NCBI RefSeq assembly: GCF_029919255.1
Contig: NZ_CP123991.1
Span: forward strand, 1,109,110-1,173,109
Length of the DNA stretch: 64,000 nucleotides
Direction of reading: 5' to 3'
From: a cyanobacterium endosymbiont of Epithemia clementina EcSB
Lineage (GTDB): Bacteria; Cyanobacteriota; Cyanobacteriia; Cyanobacteriales; Microcystaceae
The translations under genes were made by a program, and so were the position numbers. Shown here piece after piece: positions 39,038 to 49,264 of this stretch (position 1 is the stretch's first letter; every line of letters begins with the position of its first letter). Under the pieces are notes generated by a model. It did not search any database. It was not told where the DNA came from and was given only the letters and a program-made list of their open reading frames with translations.

Positions 39038-40636
39038 TTACTTACCACTACTACCTAATAAAAACAAATTCAATAATGTTCCGCTATTCCAAAGACTATG
39101 AACTAACATGGAAGACAGAAGATTACGCGATTTCGTATAAACTACTCCCAAGACCATACCTAAAATAGCTAAGGGAAGTACTTCTGATAAATTTAAGTGA
39201 GCAAGAGCAAAAATAAAACTACTGATAGTAACAGCTGCCCAAACCGGAACATAACGGGTCAAAGACGGTAACAGAAATCCCCTAAACATAATCTCTTCAT
39301 AAAAAGGAGCTGCGAGAGAAGCGGTGAAGTAGAAGATAGCTAAAACGACTGTATCTTGGGCTTCCAATGCTAGAGATAATAAGGGATTACTACCTCCTTG
39401 ACCGTCCCATATTTGTTGATTAATTAAAGAGACAATAATCACCAAGGGTAAAGCAACTAAATATCCCCCAACTCCCCACACTAACCAATTACTTTTTATC
39501 TTGAATTGAAACCAATCTTTTGGTAAGGGAAAATAGGATTTAATTGACCAATAAAGTACAAAAATACCAGCTAAAGTTAGAGATAAGTAACTAGCTAATA
39601 TATAAAAAGCTTTTTGCCGTAAACTGAAGTTGGTAGGATTAAAGGGGAGAAAATTAAATACAATAGGAAATATAATTTGGCTAAAAAAGAAAAATCCTAC
39701 AATTAAAACTTGCCAAATGGTTTCGGCATCCCAAGGCGCTTTCCAAGATAGTTTATTACTAATATATAAAACAGACCCATTTCTTTTGAGTAATAACTGA
39801 GCCAATAAAAAGATAAGTAAACTAAATCCAATAATTCCTAATAATACTGGAATAATACTGATCCAAGCTAATTTCATAATAGCTAGATTTGCTTTGTCTT
39901 TTTGTTTATTTTCTAATGAAATTAAGTCAGCTTGTCTATTTTGAAGTGTGTATAGCCTTGTTAAGGCTTGATAACTAAACCACCCGTGTAAATTACTCTG
40001 TATCTGCAATTCTGAATTAGATAATATTTTAGGATTTTCATTCCATAAATTTATTAAAATATTAGCAACTATTGCTGTTTTAGCATCTAAATTATTCTCA
40101 TCTTTAGTAGTTAATAGTGTTTCCCAACTTTCAATTGCTTTTGATATTTCTCCTTGTCTTATGTTTAAAATTCCCAACTCTAATTCTAGCTTATTTATTA
40201 TTTGTTTTTGACTATTAATATCAGTTTTTAATTGCTCTTGATTTGCGGAATATACTAAATTTTTACTTGAAGTGATGGGAGAGTCTTTAACATCTACAGA
40301 AACTGAACTATCAATAGTAATTCTTAACTGATTTTTCAATCTATTTAAGTTTTTTTGAGAAGTATCAAGAGCAGTTTTATATTTATCAGAAACAACTTTG
40401 TAGGGGGTTTTCCCAATCAATACCTTTTTAACTTCAGCAAAATTAAAATTAGCTTCAGCCTGCTCAATATTTGAATACTTCCCAAAAAATTCTGAAGATT
40501 GCAAAATTAAATTGGTTTGATATAGCTCAAGATTAACTTGTACTTGGGGCTGGTTAATACTATTAATTAACGAAAATAATACAGGAATTAAAGAAATAAT
40601 AGTTAAAACTAATAAGGTGAATCGCTTTACTGACAT
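39038..40636 (-). CDS. CPBP-family intramembrane glutamic endopeptidase with N-terminal extension
   Basis: A 532-residue membrane protein. A short N-terminal hydrophobic segment is followed by about 220 hydrophilic residues with helical, tetratricopeptide-like composition (IINKLELELGILNIRQGEIS, ESWETLLTTKDENNLDAKTA), then eight or so membrane helices. The C-terminus carries the CPBP/Abi protease motifs: PFYEEIMFRGFLLPSL with paired glutamates and arginine, FIFALAHLN with histidine, and a terminal SMLVHSLWNS. Cyanobacterial members of this form are common, but substrates are unknown. It lies downstream of two membrane glycosyltransferase genes on the same strand, 47 bases after the nearer one, so the three may form an operon. 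Confidence 0.88.
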   Translation of the reverse strand: MSVKRFTLLVLTIISLIPVLFSLINSINQPQVQVNLELYQTNLILQSSEFFGKYSNIEQAEANFNFAEVKKVLIGKTPYKVVSDKYKTALDTSQKNLNRLKNQLRITIDSSVSVDVKDSPITSSKNLVYSANQEQLKTDINSQKQIINKLELELGILNIRQGEISKAIESWETLLTTKDENNLDAKTAIVANILINLWNENPKILSNSELQIQSNLHGWFSYQALTRLYTLQNRQADLISLENKQKDKANLAIMKLAWISIIPVLLGIIGFSLLIFLLAQLLLKRNGSVLYISNKLSWKAPWDAETIWQVLIVGFFFFSQIIFPIVFNFLPFNPTNFSLRQKAFYILASYLSLTLAGIFVLYWSIKSYFPLPKDWFQFKIKSNWLVWGVGGYLVALPLVIIVSLINQQIWDGQGGSNPLLSLALEAQDTVVLAIFYFTASLAAPFYEEIMFRGFLLPSLTRYVPVWAAVTISSFIFALAHLNLSEVLPLAILGMVLGVVYTKSRNLLSSMLVHSLWNSGTLLNLFLLGSSGK

Positions 40637-40683
40637 AACTTTTACTTAATTTTAATAATTGAATTATAATTAAAAATTCTTTC

Positions 40684-42261
40684 TTATTGTCTAGAATTTT
40701 TAATTAATATGAAGTCTTGAGTATTTCCTAAAATTTTGTAGTTATTTAAGTTCAAATCTTTTAAAGTTAACGGATCTAAAAGGAAATAGAACGAAATAGC
40801 TGCTAATTTTTTTAACTCTTCTATATTTTGAGCAATCACTTGACGATCACTATAAAAATCCAAACTAGTACGACTGTAAGTATAAGAGGTATAAACCACT
40901 GTATTAGGGGGAGTATTTTCTCGAATTAGAGTAGCTACAGGTTTAACAGGAAATGACTCATTCAGTTCCCAAATCCATAAATCAGACATTACAAACGTGC
41001 CTAAACTAAAATATAATCCAACAAAAAGAGTAAAGATAAAGTAATAATTTTTTTGTAGAAAATTAACATAGGATAAAGCAAATGTAATTCCTATTAAAAT
41101 TGATAATGTGAGAAGTTGAAAATCATTATTTTTTATACTAAAATAGACTCCTACTCCCAGTGATACTATACTACTAATAAGTAGTAAAATTCCTAAAATT
41201 TTGGGATAAAACTGATAATTATTTTGTACAATTTCAGCCAAATATGCCCCCACAGCTAAAGAGAAAAAAGGATATACAGGCATAATATACCATGGTAACT
41301 TAGTACTCATCAGAGAGATAATCCCTATAAATAGGATAAACCCAACTAAAACTAATTTAGCCCAACTTTGCTGATATTTTTTGATTGCTAAGATTAATCC
41401 TCCTGGCAAAAATAAAAGCCAAGGAAAACTATATTTTACTAACTCAATTACATAATACCATACTGATCCTTTATTTCCTTCAACTGCGGTAGATAATCGA
41501 TCCAAGTTTTGTTGTAAAAAGTGAACTTTAATAAATTTTTCTCCATACTCTATAATTTGAAGTGAATACCACAAAATTACTGGAGAAAATCCCAAGATAA
41601 ATCCACCCCAAAATAAAGGATCTTTTAAGATCTTTAAAGACTTATTAAAAATACAGAATACTCCCAAAATTCCACCCAAAGCAATGACTAAAATTCCTTT
41701 AGTCATTGCTATTAATCCTAGTCCAATTCCTACTCCAATTATCCAAAATTTTTGATAAAAAGACTGAAGTAAACAGAAAATAGAGAAAATAAAAAAAGTA
41801 TTAATTGATCCATCTAACATTGCTAGTCGTCCATGACGGACCATAGGCAATAATGTCAAATATACCAATGTGCTGAAAATAGCTGGAAGACGACTAGGAA
41901 AAATAGCTCTTCCTATTAAGTATAATAAAGGAACACCACAAGCTGTCAAAAAAGCACAGGGAAAACGGGTTGTAAATTCACTGATTCCCCCAATTAAATA
42001 GCTCATATTTATTAACCAGATAATCAGAGGAGGCTTAAGTAAAAAAGGTTCGTTATGATAGGTCATATATAACCAGTTACCGCTTTTATAAATATCTTTA
42101 GCAACGGTTCCATAATATCCTTCATCCCAATCCCGTAATGGTAAATCACCCAAGCCGATTAAATATAAAATAAGAGCAGATAATAATAAAAATATAGACC
42201 AGGCTATATCCTGGTTTATATTTTTAAAAAGTTGTTTACAATTAGTTATTTTAGAGGTCAT
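40684..42261 (-). CDS. GT39/ArnT-like membrane glycosyltransferase
   Basis: A 525-residue polytopic protein of the PMT/ArnT type, which uses polyprenyl-phosphate sugars. LPLRDWDEGYYGTVAKDIYK contains the conserved D-E pair in the first extracytoplasmic loop, and WLYMTYHNEPFLLKPPLIIW follows as in ArnT-like proteins. About eleven hydrophobic helices come next, then a soluble C-terminal domain ending in ILGNTQDFILIKNS. I chose the ATG at 42261, which overlaps the stop region of the upstream gene (ATGACCTCTAA), a sign of translational coupling; an upstream in-frame ATG at 42318 would add 19 residues. The acceptor is unknown. Confidence 0.85.
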   Translation of the reverse strand: MTSKITNCKQLFKNINQDIAWSIFLLLSALILYLIGLGDLPLRDWDEGYYGTVAKDIYKSGNWLYMTYHNEPFLLKPPLIIWLINMSYLIGGISEFTTRFPCAFLTACGVPLLYLIGRAIFPSRLPAIFSTLVYLTLLPMVRHGRLAMLDGSINTFFIFSIFCLLQSFYQKFWIIGVGIGLGLIAMTKGILVIALGGILGVFCIFNKSLKILKDPLFWGGFILGFSPVILWYSLQIIEYGEKFIKVHFLQQNLDRLSTAVEGNKGSVWYYVIELVKYSFPWLLFLPGGLILAIKKYQQSWAKLVLVGFILFIGIISLMSTKLPWYIMPVYPFFSLAVGAYLAEIVQNNYQFYPKILGILLLISSIVSLGVGVYFSIKNNDFQLLTLSILIGITFALSYVNFLQKNYYFIFTLFVGLYFSLGTFVMSDLWIWELNESFPVKPVATLIRENTPPNTVVYTSYTYSRTSLDFYSDRQVIAQNIEELKKLAAISFYFLLDPLTLKDLNLNNYKILGNTQDFILIKNSRQ

Positions 42262-43861
42262 TAGGTTTATTGTTTGAATTAAATTTTTGTTTAATAGAAT
42301 AAAGATAATACTTTTCATTATAAATGAAAGCTTTTTTAAATTGAGCTAGAAATATAATTTCAAGATTGCTTTTCATTGCTTTTAATTGTCGATTTAAAAT
42401 TAAAATTACATTTTTTTTATTTTCACTGTTATTAATTAACTGATTTATTATTGTTAATACTTCCTCGTCATCGATCATTTTTCTCTGTTCATTGAACAAA
42501 ACATAACTTCCGAATCTTTGGTTTTCTGGATAGTAAATTTTTTGATTTAGATAACCACTAATAGGAGCAATAGTGAAGTCTTCACTACCGACAATTATCA
42601 TTGATTCTAGATTATTTTTTTGAATAAAATTAGCTGTAGCACGACTAGCAGAATAAGGAGTCAATAAATCTCTACTAAACGCAACGATACCAGCAATTAA
42701 ATGAAGATATAAAACAATCATCAAAAAACTGCTTTTATGAAAGGTTATAAATTTGAGCCAACTTGACGATAGTTTATAGAGTTTTTGAGGTAGATAACAA
42801 AATAAATTAACCAAGAATTCAGAATCAAAACAATAATTTTTTATCCAGAAGGAAGCAATTAGAATTATATATAAGTGTCCATAGTGTCTTTGGGAACCTA
42901 AAAATTTTAGATAGGTAAAAGTTAAAAATTCTAGACTACTAACCAAATAGAAAAATAATGCGATTGGTTTTTTAATTAAAAGCGTCGATACGAACCCTAA
43001 TAAACCTAAAGATAAAACTGCAAAAATAGCCAAATCTAGGGGGTTACTATCGCTAGGAATTAAAACTAAAATATAGCTCTTCCATATTCTTGTTAATGAC
43101 TGATTAAATCTAATCCAATCAAACTCAACAAACCATTGACTTGCTCCTCCTTGTAGGGTACTGTCCGACGGAGGAAGTAACATGATTACAGCAAACACTA
43201 TTCCTAGACTAAAAATTACAAAAGCAACAACAATATTTTGGATTCCTAGTTGAACTTTAAATTGGAGATGATTTTGGGTCAAATAGTCAAAGACTAATGT
43301 TAAAGCTAAAGATATAGAAATCATCAAGCAATAGGCATTTGTATTAGCCATAACAGCTAAAATTAGAGCTAGGATAATATAATTTTTATGACGAGTCTTA
43401 AAATAAGTACAGAAGCCAAAAATAGATAGAATTCCCAAAGAATAATTCCGGCTAATTAGAGCATATTCATAAAAAGGAAAGTATCCTAATGAAAATAATA
43501 ATTTTTGCTGTTTTGTAAAAGGAGAATAGAAAACAAATAAAGTCAGACATCCGACAGCAATAAGCCAATGAAAAATTTGCATTGCCAAAGGATTAGGGGT
43601 TAATTGATTAAGTCCCCATAAACATATATACCAAAGAATTGGATGGCCTTCATAGTTAATATTATAAAAAAAATTTTCCCAAGAAACACTATCCCTAGCA
43701 ATTAACCATCCATTTACTTCATCACGCCACATGGCATGATTCAAAATACCAATTAAGGTGATGATAGCAAAGCTAATAACTAATAATAGGTTGAAGTTAT
43801 TTTTTGTAATTAAATTTAATTTAAACTGAGAAAACCATTTTTTTACAATTGTCATACTCAA
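42251..43861 (-). CDS. Polytopic membrane protein, probable glycosyltransferase (GT-C fold)
   Basis: A 536-residue protein with about ten to twelve membrane helices. The first loop has NHAMWRDEVNGWLIARDSVS and then NYEGHPILWYICLWGLNQ, the D-E and H-P pattern of GT-C glycosyltransferases. The C-terminal part is a small soluble domain (ATANFIQKNNLESMIIVGSE). The sequence is more divergent than its neighbour. It overlaps the next gene by 11 bases and is divergent from the histidine phosphatase gene, with 76 bases between their starts. It likely adds sugars to envelope polysaccharide or lipid carriers, but no substrate is evident. Confidence 0.75.
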   Translation of the reverse strand: MSMTIVKKWFSQFKLNLITKNNFNLLLVISFAIITLIGILNHAMWRDEVNGWLIARDSVSWENFFYNINYEGHPILWYICLWGLNQLTPNPLAMQIFHWLIAVGCLTLFVFYSPFTKQQKLLFSLGYFPFYEYALISRNYSLGILSIFGFCTYFKTRHKNYIILALILAVMANTNAYCLMISISLALTLVFDYLTQNHLQFKVQLGIQNIVVAFVIFSLGIVFAVIMLLPPSDSTLQGGASQWFVEFDWIRFNQSLTRIWKSYILVLIPSDSNPLDLAIFAVLSLGLLGFVSTLLIKKPIALFFYLVSSLEFLTFTYLKFLGSQRHYGHLYIILIASFWIKNYCFDSEFLVNLFCYLPQKLYKLSSSWLKFITFHKSSFLMIVLYLHLIAGIVAFSRDLLTPYSASRATANFIQKNNLESMIIVGSEDFTIAPISGYLNQKIYYPENQRFGSYVLFNEQRKMIDDEEVLTIINQLINNSENKKNVILILNRQLKAMKSNLEIIFLAQFKKAFIYNEKYYLYSIKQKFNSNNKPNDL

Positions 43862-43937
43862 ATCATAAAATTTAATCTAATCAGTCCCAGGAACCTGTAA
43901 TCTAGAAACTGGTAATCCATAGAGAGGACAGAAGATA

Positions 43938-45284
43938 GTGGCTACTCGCGTTATTATAGTGCGTCATGGGCAAAGCAACTATAATGCTGAAAAGCTTATA
44001 CAAGGTCGCAATAACGAATCAGTTTTGACCGAAAAGGGTCGCCGAGATGCTCAAAAAGTAGGGGATAGCCTTAGTTTACTTCCCATTGATGCAATGTATT
44101 GCAGTCCCTTGCAAAGGGCAAAAGCCACAGCTGAAATTATTCATAGTCGTTTGCTTTCTCGACCGAGTTTGTCTGCTACCAATCAACTGATGGAAATAGA
44201 CCTTCCTCTCTGGGAAAAGCAAAATAAACTTAAAGTAGCCAAAATGTTTAAGACTGAATATCAGTCTTGGAAAGAACGTCCCCACGAATTTAAAATGATT
44301 CTTTCTACATCTGAGGGAAAAAAAGAACATTTTCCAGTTCTTGCTTTATATCAACAAGCTAATAAATTTTGGCAGGAAATGATACCTCAGCATCAGGGTA
44401 AAACTCTGTTAATTGTCGCTCATAATGGTATCAATCGCTGTTTAATTATGAGTGCTATTGGAGTGTCTCCAGAGCGTTATCACTCAATTCAACAGTCTAA
44501 TTGTTGCATTAATATCTTGAATTTTAGCGGTAATTGGGGGGAATCAGTGCAACTTGAATCCCTGAATCAAACCTCCCATTTAGGAATTCCTATTCCTTCT
44601 ACTCGTTCTGACAAGAATCATTTACGCTTTTTCTTGGTTCGTCATGGAGAAACTGAATGGAATCGAGAATCTAGATTCCAAGGAGTTAAAGATATTTCAC
44701 TCAATAAAAATGGTCAAAAACAAGCAAAAAAAACTGCATATTTGCTCAAGGAAATTCCTCTGAACTTCGCAGTTAGTAGTCCTATGTTGCGTCCAAAAGA
44801 AACCGCCCAAATAATTCTTCAATACCATAAAGATGTTGAGTTAGAATTAAAATCCCAACTTCAAGAAATTTGTCATGGACTATGGGAAGGAAAATTAGCA
44901 TCGGAAATTGAAGTAGATTTTCCAGGGTTATTGACTCAATGGAAAGACTCTCCAGAAACGTTACAAATGCCAGAGGGAGAGAATTTACAGCAAGTGTGGG
45001 ATCGGGCCACCATCTGTTGGAACCAAATGGTGGAGAATTATAGCAAGTCTCCTGAATCTAAAATTGGTATTGTGGTTGCTCATGATGCTATTAATAAAGT
45101 GATTTTATGTTACTTGTTAGGGCTAAAAACTAGAGATTTCTGGAACATTAAACAAGGAAATGGTGGCGTTAGTGTGATTGACTATCCTCGAGGAATCAAG
45201 GAACCTCCTGTTTTACAAGCGATTAATTTAACCAGTCATTTAGGATCTGGAATTTTAGATCAAACAGTGGCTGGAGCATTGTAA
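43938..45284 (+). CDS. Tandem histidine phosphatase (phosphoglycerate mutase superfamily)
   Basis: A 448-residue protein made of two histidine-phosphatase domains. Domain 1 has IIVRHGQSNYN, YCSPLQRAKATAEI and LIVAHNGINRCLI; domain 2, from about residue 230, has FLVRHGETEWNRESRFQG, VSSPMLRPKETAQI, EICHGLWEGKLASEI and IVVAHDAINKVIL. Both keep the RHG phosphoacceptor, the second arginine, the acid and the distal histidine, so both may be active. Such double-domain proteins are usual in cyanobacteria, and some relatives are phosphoserine or alpha-ribazole phosphatases; the substrate here is not evident. It starts at a GTG and is divergent from the glycosyltransferase genes. Confidence 0.88.
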   Translation: MATRVIIVRHGQSNYNAEKLIQGRNNESVLTEKGRRDAQKVGDSLSLLPIDAMYCSPLQRAKATAEIIHSRLLSRPSLSATNQLMEIDLPLWEKQNKLKVAKMFKTEYQSWKERPHEFKMILSTSEGKKEHFPVLALYQQANKFWQEMIPQHQGKTLLIVAHNGINRCLIMSAIGVSPERYHSIQQSNCCINILNFSGNWGESVQLESLNQTSHLGIPIPSTRSDKNHLRFFLVRHGETEWNRESRFQGVKDISLNKNGQKQAKKTAYLLKEIPLNFAVSSPMLRPKETAQIILQYHKDVELELKSQLQEICHGLWEGKLASEIEVDFPGLLTQWKDSPETLQMPEGENLQQVWDRATICWNQMVENYSKSPESKIGIVVAHDAINKVILCYLLGLKTRDFWNIKQGNGGVSVIDYPRGIKEPPVLQAINLTSHLGSGILDQTVAGAL

Positions 45285-45933
45285 CTGACGATTTCTATTC
45301 ACAGCCTCATTTTTTAAAAGGAATGGGGCTACAACTGTCGTTAAGCTCAAGAGTGAGAGAAAAATTTATGAAACTAGAAAACTGCCAATTCTTAGAAAAA
45401 AATTTGTGTACACTAACAACAATAATGATGTTAACTATAGTTGTCTTTGGTAAAACCAGTTAATTTATACATTGCTATATAAGGTAAAAATACTGCGATT
45501 TAAGTAGCTAAAAAAATTAGAAAATATAGATGAAATCATTGATGTTGTTTTAAAAAATAAAATACTGAAACTTTTAGAGAACAAAAAATAACTTAGCTGA
45601 GAAACTATTAAACTGTTTTTAGCTAGTATTTCTTATTTAGATAAGATATCTTTTTCAGGTCAAAAAAGTAACCCATCTCTTTTTTCGATTGTTTAGAAAA
45701 AAATAGAGCCTGATAATCATAGAGATTTTTTACAGAAAAGATTAAACGCAAACTCTAACTTAATCTAAACAATTAGAAACATCTAAAAATTCTAACATTT
45801 ATTTGGGATCAGCTAAATCTAAGGAGGTTATAATTACAGTGGGACAATTGCAAACTTAATGCTAGTTAGGAATAAGTGAAACAATGGTGACAAGACAACA
45901 TAATGTGGGTTCATAACTATCAGGAGTTAATTA
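45285..45933. other. Spacer upstream of leuD; leuC absent
   Basis: A weak hairpin follows the phosphatase gene near 45308-45332. The rest is AT-rich with no recognisable gene. No trace of the large isopropylmalate isomerase subunit is visible upstream of leuD. Confidence 0.5.
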
Positions 45934-46527
45934 ATGAGTCAAGTACAAACTATTTCAGGATCAGGAATTTCCGTTGTGGGGGATGATATCGATACTGATC
46001 GCATTATTCCAGCACGTTTTTTGCGGTGTGTCACTTTTGAAGGTTTAGGGGAGCAAATTTTTGCCGATGATCGTGCTCAACTTAGAGGAGAACACTCCTT
46101 TGATTTGCCCCAATATCAGGACGCTAAAATTCTTGTGGTGAATGCTAACTTTGGCTGTGGCTCATCAAGAGAACATGCCCCGCAAGCAATCATTCGATGG
46201 GGAATTCAAGCCATTGTTGGAGAAAGTTTTGCCGAGATCTTTTATGGCAATTGTATCGCCAATGGAGTTCCCTGTGTGACAGCTACATCAGAAGATATTA
46301 AACAGTTACAAAACTTAATTAAAACCCATCCGCACCAAAAAATTACCCTTGATTTAACCGAAATGAAACTTAGCGTGGGAGCGTGGGTAACTCTGCTCGA
46401 GATGGGAGAAGGTTCTCGGCAAATGCTTTTAGGAGGAACTTGGGACAGCTGTGGCCAACTCGTCCAGAACATCGATAAGGTTCATGACATCGCTAGTCAA
46501 TTACCTTATTTAGGTTGGAATTCTTAA
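45934..46527 (+). CDS. leuD: 3-Isopropylmalate dehydratase small subunit
   Basis: A 197-residue aconitase swivel-domain subunit that pairs with LeuC to isomerise isopropylmalate in leucine synthesis. GDDIDTDRIIPARFLRCVTF, ILVVNANFGCGSSREHAPQA and VGESFAEIFYGNCIANGVP are the defining motifs, including the substrate-contacting GCGSSREHAP loop. An AGGAG ribosome-binding site lies seven bases before the ATG. The partner leuC must be elsewhere. Together with ilvB this shows retained branched-chain amino acid synthesis. Confidence 0.95.
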   Translation: MSQVQTISGSGISVVGDDIDTDRIIPARFLRCVTFEGLGEQIFADDRAQLRGEHSFDLPQYQDAKILVVNANFGCGSSREHAPQAIIRWGIQAIVGESFAEIFYGNCIANGVPCVTATSEDIKQLQNLIKTHPHQKITLDLTEMKLSVGAWVTLLEMGEGSRQMLLGGTWDSCGQLVQNIDKVHDIASQLPYLGWNS

Positions 46528-46599
46528 TTTATTTCTAGTGAATAAATATCAGTAAATCCTCTAAATATTTCTAATTTACTTGATTAATAAACGCTCAGG

Positions 46600-47020
46600 A
46601 GTTTATCTGGCGGTGATAATAGGGTCAACGAAATTTTGATTGGCAAAATATGCAACGAGCAGATGTTGTTTATACCACCATGATATAGAAGTTGATTGAA
46701 ACTCTACTGGCTTAGATTACTCTAAATCTCAGTGGAATGGGTTTGATTCATGCACGACTGACCCGTGCCAATGTCAGTTTGAGCCATGCCCACTTCAAGT
46801 AAATTAATTTTTAGGAATGATGATTGAGGAAGTGCTAAGCTTAGTTAGACTGAGCTCAGTCGTACCGATCTCGTAAAGATAGATTTCAGCTGACGCTAAC
46901 ATGATTGATACTTCATCGAGAGAGAGAGATTTGCACGGTGCAAACCTTCGTGGTTGCAATGTTAACGACATTAATTTTCCCAAAGCAATCATGCTCAACG
47001 GTAGTGTTTGTCCATAAAAA
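46600..47020 (+). pseudogene. Pentapeptide-repeat protein, decayed
   Basis: Broken frames give GKICNEQ with MQRADVVYTTMI, then LSGMGLIHARLTRANVSLSH followed by AHFK and a stop, then LSRTDLVKIDFS, and finally DLHGANLRGCNVNDINFPKA followed by IMLNGSV. This is the A(D/N)LxX spacing of pentapeptide-repeat beta-helices. Several stops and frameshifts are present. The 3' end runs up to the start of queG, so any former stop may have overlapped it. Confidence 0.85.
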
Positions 47021-47035
47021 AAACAAAAATCAGTC

Positions 47036-47971
47036 ATGAATACCGAAGAGTGGACTGAGACCATTAAACAAAAAATTCTAGAGCTAGGTTTCCACAAAGT
47101 TGGAATTGCTAATGTCGATGGCCAATTTAATGATACTGCAACCACTCACCTGAAACGTTGGTTAGCATTAGGTTATCATGCTGACATGGCTTGGATGGCT
47201 AACCCGAAACGGCTCAATATTCGGGACTATATGCCTCAGGTAAAATCAGTTATCTGTGTCGCCCTCAATTATTACACTCCCCATCAACGTCTTGAAGGGA
47301 AAGAATACGGCAAAATCTCCCGTTATGGGTGGGGGCGAGATTATCATAAAGTTATGCACAAAAAGCTAAAAGCCTTCAGTCAGCAACTAAAAGGGCAAGA
47401 GGGCTCAATTAAAACTCTTTATTGTGCCGACACGGGGGCAATACAAGATAAAGTTTGGGCGCAACGGGCTGGAATTGGCTGGATTGCTAAAAATAGCAAT
47501 CTGATCACCCGCGAGTATGGAAGTTGGGTATTTTTAGGGGAAGTGTTAACCAATTTAACCTTAATTCCTGACACCCCTCACACTCAACACTGTGGCACAT
47601 GCACTCGCTGTCTGGAAGCCTGTCCGACAGGTGCTATCGTTCAACCTTTTGTAGTAGATGCTAATCGCTGCATTGCCTATCATACCATTGAAAACAAGCA
47701 GGCAAACCTACCAGAAGTGATCACCTCTAACCTAAAGGGATGGATCGCCGGATGTGATATCTGTCAAGATATTTGTCCTTGGAATAAACGTTTTGCCCAA
47801 GAAACAAATATCGTTGATTTTGAACCATACCCTCAAAATATTTCCCCAAAGTTGACAGAATTAGCTAACATTTCTCTCAAAGTTTGGGATAATCATTTTA
47901 GATCTTCAGCATTACGAAGGATTAAATGGGAGAGATTGCGACGTAATGCTCGCGCTAATCTAGGTAAATGA
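47036..47971 (+). CDS. queG: Epoxyqueuosine reductase
   Basis: A 311-residue cobalamin- and iron-sulfur-dependent enzyme that reduces epoxyqueuosine to queuosine in the wobble position of tRNAs. The N-terminal GFHKVGIAN and WMANPKRLNIRDYMPQVKSV are typical, and DTGAIQDKVWAQRAGIGWIA with KNSNLI contains the catalytic aspartate region. Two 4Fe-4S motifs are clear: CGTCTRCLEACPTGA, and CDICQDICPWNKRF with the CIAYHT segment between them. The length is slightly short but complete. It starts 16 bases after a pentapeptide fossil. Use of cobalamin implies synthesis or import of pseudocobalamin. Confidence 0.93.
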   Translation: MNTEEWTETIKQKILELGFHKVGIANVDGQFNDTATTHLKRWLALGYHADMAWMANPKRLNIRDYMPQVKSVICVALNYYTPHQRLEGKEYGKISRYGWGRDYHKVMHKKLKAFSQQLKGQEGSIKTLYCADTGAIQDKVWAQRAGIGWIAKNSNLITREYGSWVFLGEVLTNLTLIPDTPHTQHCGTCTRCLEACPTGAIVQPFVVDANRCIAYHTIENKQANLPEVITSNLKGWIAGCDICQDICPWNKRFAQETNIVDFEPYPQNISPKLTELANISLKVWDNHFRSSALRRIKWERLRRNARANLGK

Positions 47972-49091
47972 GGAATTGCTCATACTCCTACTCCACGCCC
48001 TACCGTCCATAATATAATAATCATCTTTTTGTTAGGACTGCCAATAGTTTATTAGGAGAGTTTAACTATAAATGCAGTTAACCGTACAAACTGAGAACAA
48101 CTCAAAAATTAATGACACAATCAAACAGTTATTATTAATTAATAACATTATTTATGGTTAGGAAAAAAAGTTAAAATCAGGGCTATCTTACACTTTAATC
48201 GCTGTAATTTCACAATACTATGGTTTTAGAGCTACTGCTATCGTCAATTCATTCATCTTCTAACATCCTGGCTAATTATTTTTTATTCTTTGCCGTTCAT
48301 CCTTAATTTTATTTAACTTTAGATAATTAAGAATATAATTTTAATGTTTGAAACTTTTTACTTCTAGTCCATAGAGAAAACTTTTTTATGGAAAAAATAC
48401 ACTATATGTATTTAAAATCCTCACTTTTTATAGGGATACTTTTTTGCGTTCTGACTATAAGTAATAGCTAACTAGGGATTAAAATCTAAATTTATCTAGA
48501 TAAAAAACATAAATTTCTTCTACAGCTTCGCGGAGTATTTCATAATTCTATTAATTTAAGTGTGTCTTATTGAAGATTATTATGTGAACCGTCAATTAAA
48601 CCTATTTTTGATAAATAAAAATTTTTTCTTCCTTACACCTCATTGCTGATAATCTAATAACATGCTCTTTAATTTTTAATCTTTGAGAAGCTTTTTAAGC
48701 TTTACTTAACTTAAATAAAGTCTTCTTCTGCTCCAACCTAAACAATATCTTTAAACGAGGAGATGACATCAGTTAATCGTAGTTCTTATAGCCGACTATA
48801 ATACCATATTATGGTATCTGTTTATGGAAATAACTTTTAGGTGTAAAACACATATTAAAATAGTGCTTCTTAACTTTATCTACAAACACTTACTAAGTCT
48901 ATTAAAAATATTAATTTTTCTAAAAAAAGAACTCTTTTAAGAAAGTAACAATAGCAAAAGGTTAAAGCAAGAATATAAGAATAGTGAGCATTAGACATAA
49001 TTTTATTTATTGTAGTTGAAGTTGTTAAGTTGAGCAATATCTACCAATTTTTCTAAAAACATTAAGATTGATCAAAATTGAATCGCCTAAA
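47972..49091. other. Spacer between queG and chlB; short frame and remnants
   Basis: An ATG at 48072 after GGAG opens a 29-codon frame (MQLTVQTENNSKINDTIKQL and nine more). The plus strand then continues, after a stop, with GLSYTLIAVISQYYGFRATA and further residues, suggesting a decayed gene I cannot name. No other feature is recognised. Confidence 0.4.
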
Positions 49092-49173
49092 AGTTGCTTA
49101 AATTTACCTTTAACTTTAGTCAAAATAAAGTATATAATCTTGCTTTCCCATGTGTAACGTTATTTAAGCAACT
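49092..49173 (+). promoter_or_regulatory. 12-bp inverted repeat around a putative chlB promoter
   Basis: AGTTGCTTAAAT at 49092-49103 and its exact complement ATTTAAGCAACT at 49162-49173 are 58 bases apart. Between them lies TATAAT (49133-49138), a perfect -10 hexamer; no clear -35 is visible. The chlB start is at 49265. The arrangement could be an operator pair or a large stem in the leader. It is suggestive, not proven. Confidence 0.4.
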
Positions 49174-49264
49174 ACTTCCTAAAGGCAATAACTTTGAGAC
49201 AATCGAAAAAAAGCTTGAAGCAATACCATAATCGATTCTTATTAAATAGATACTGGAGAACTTT

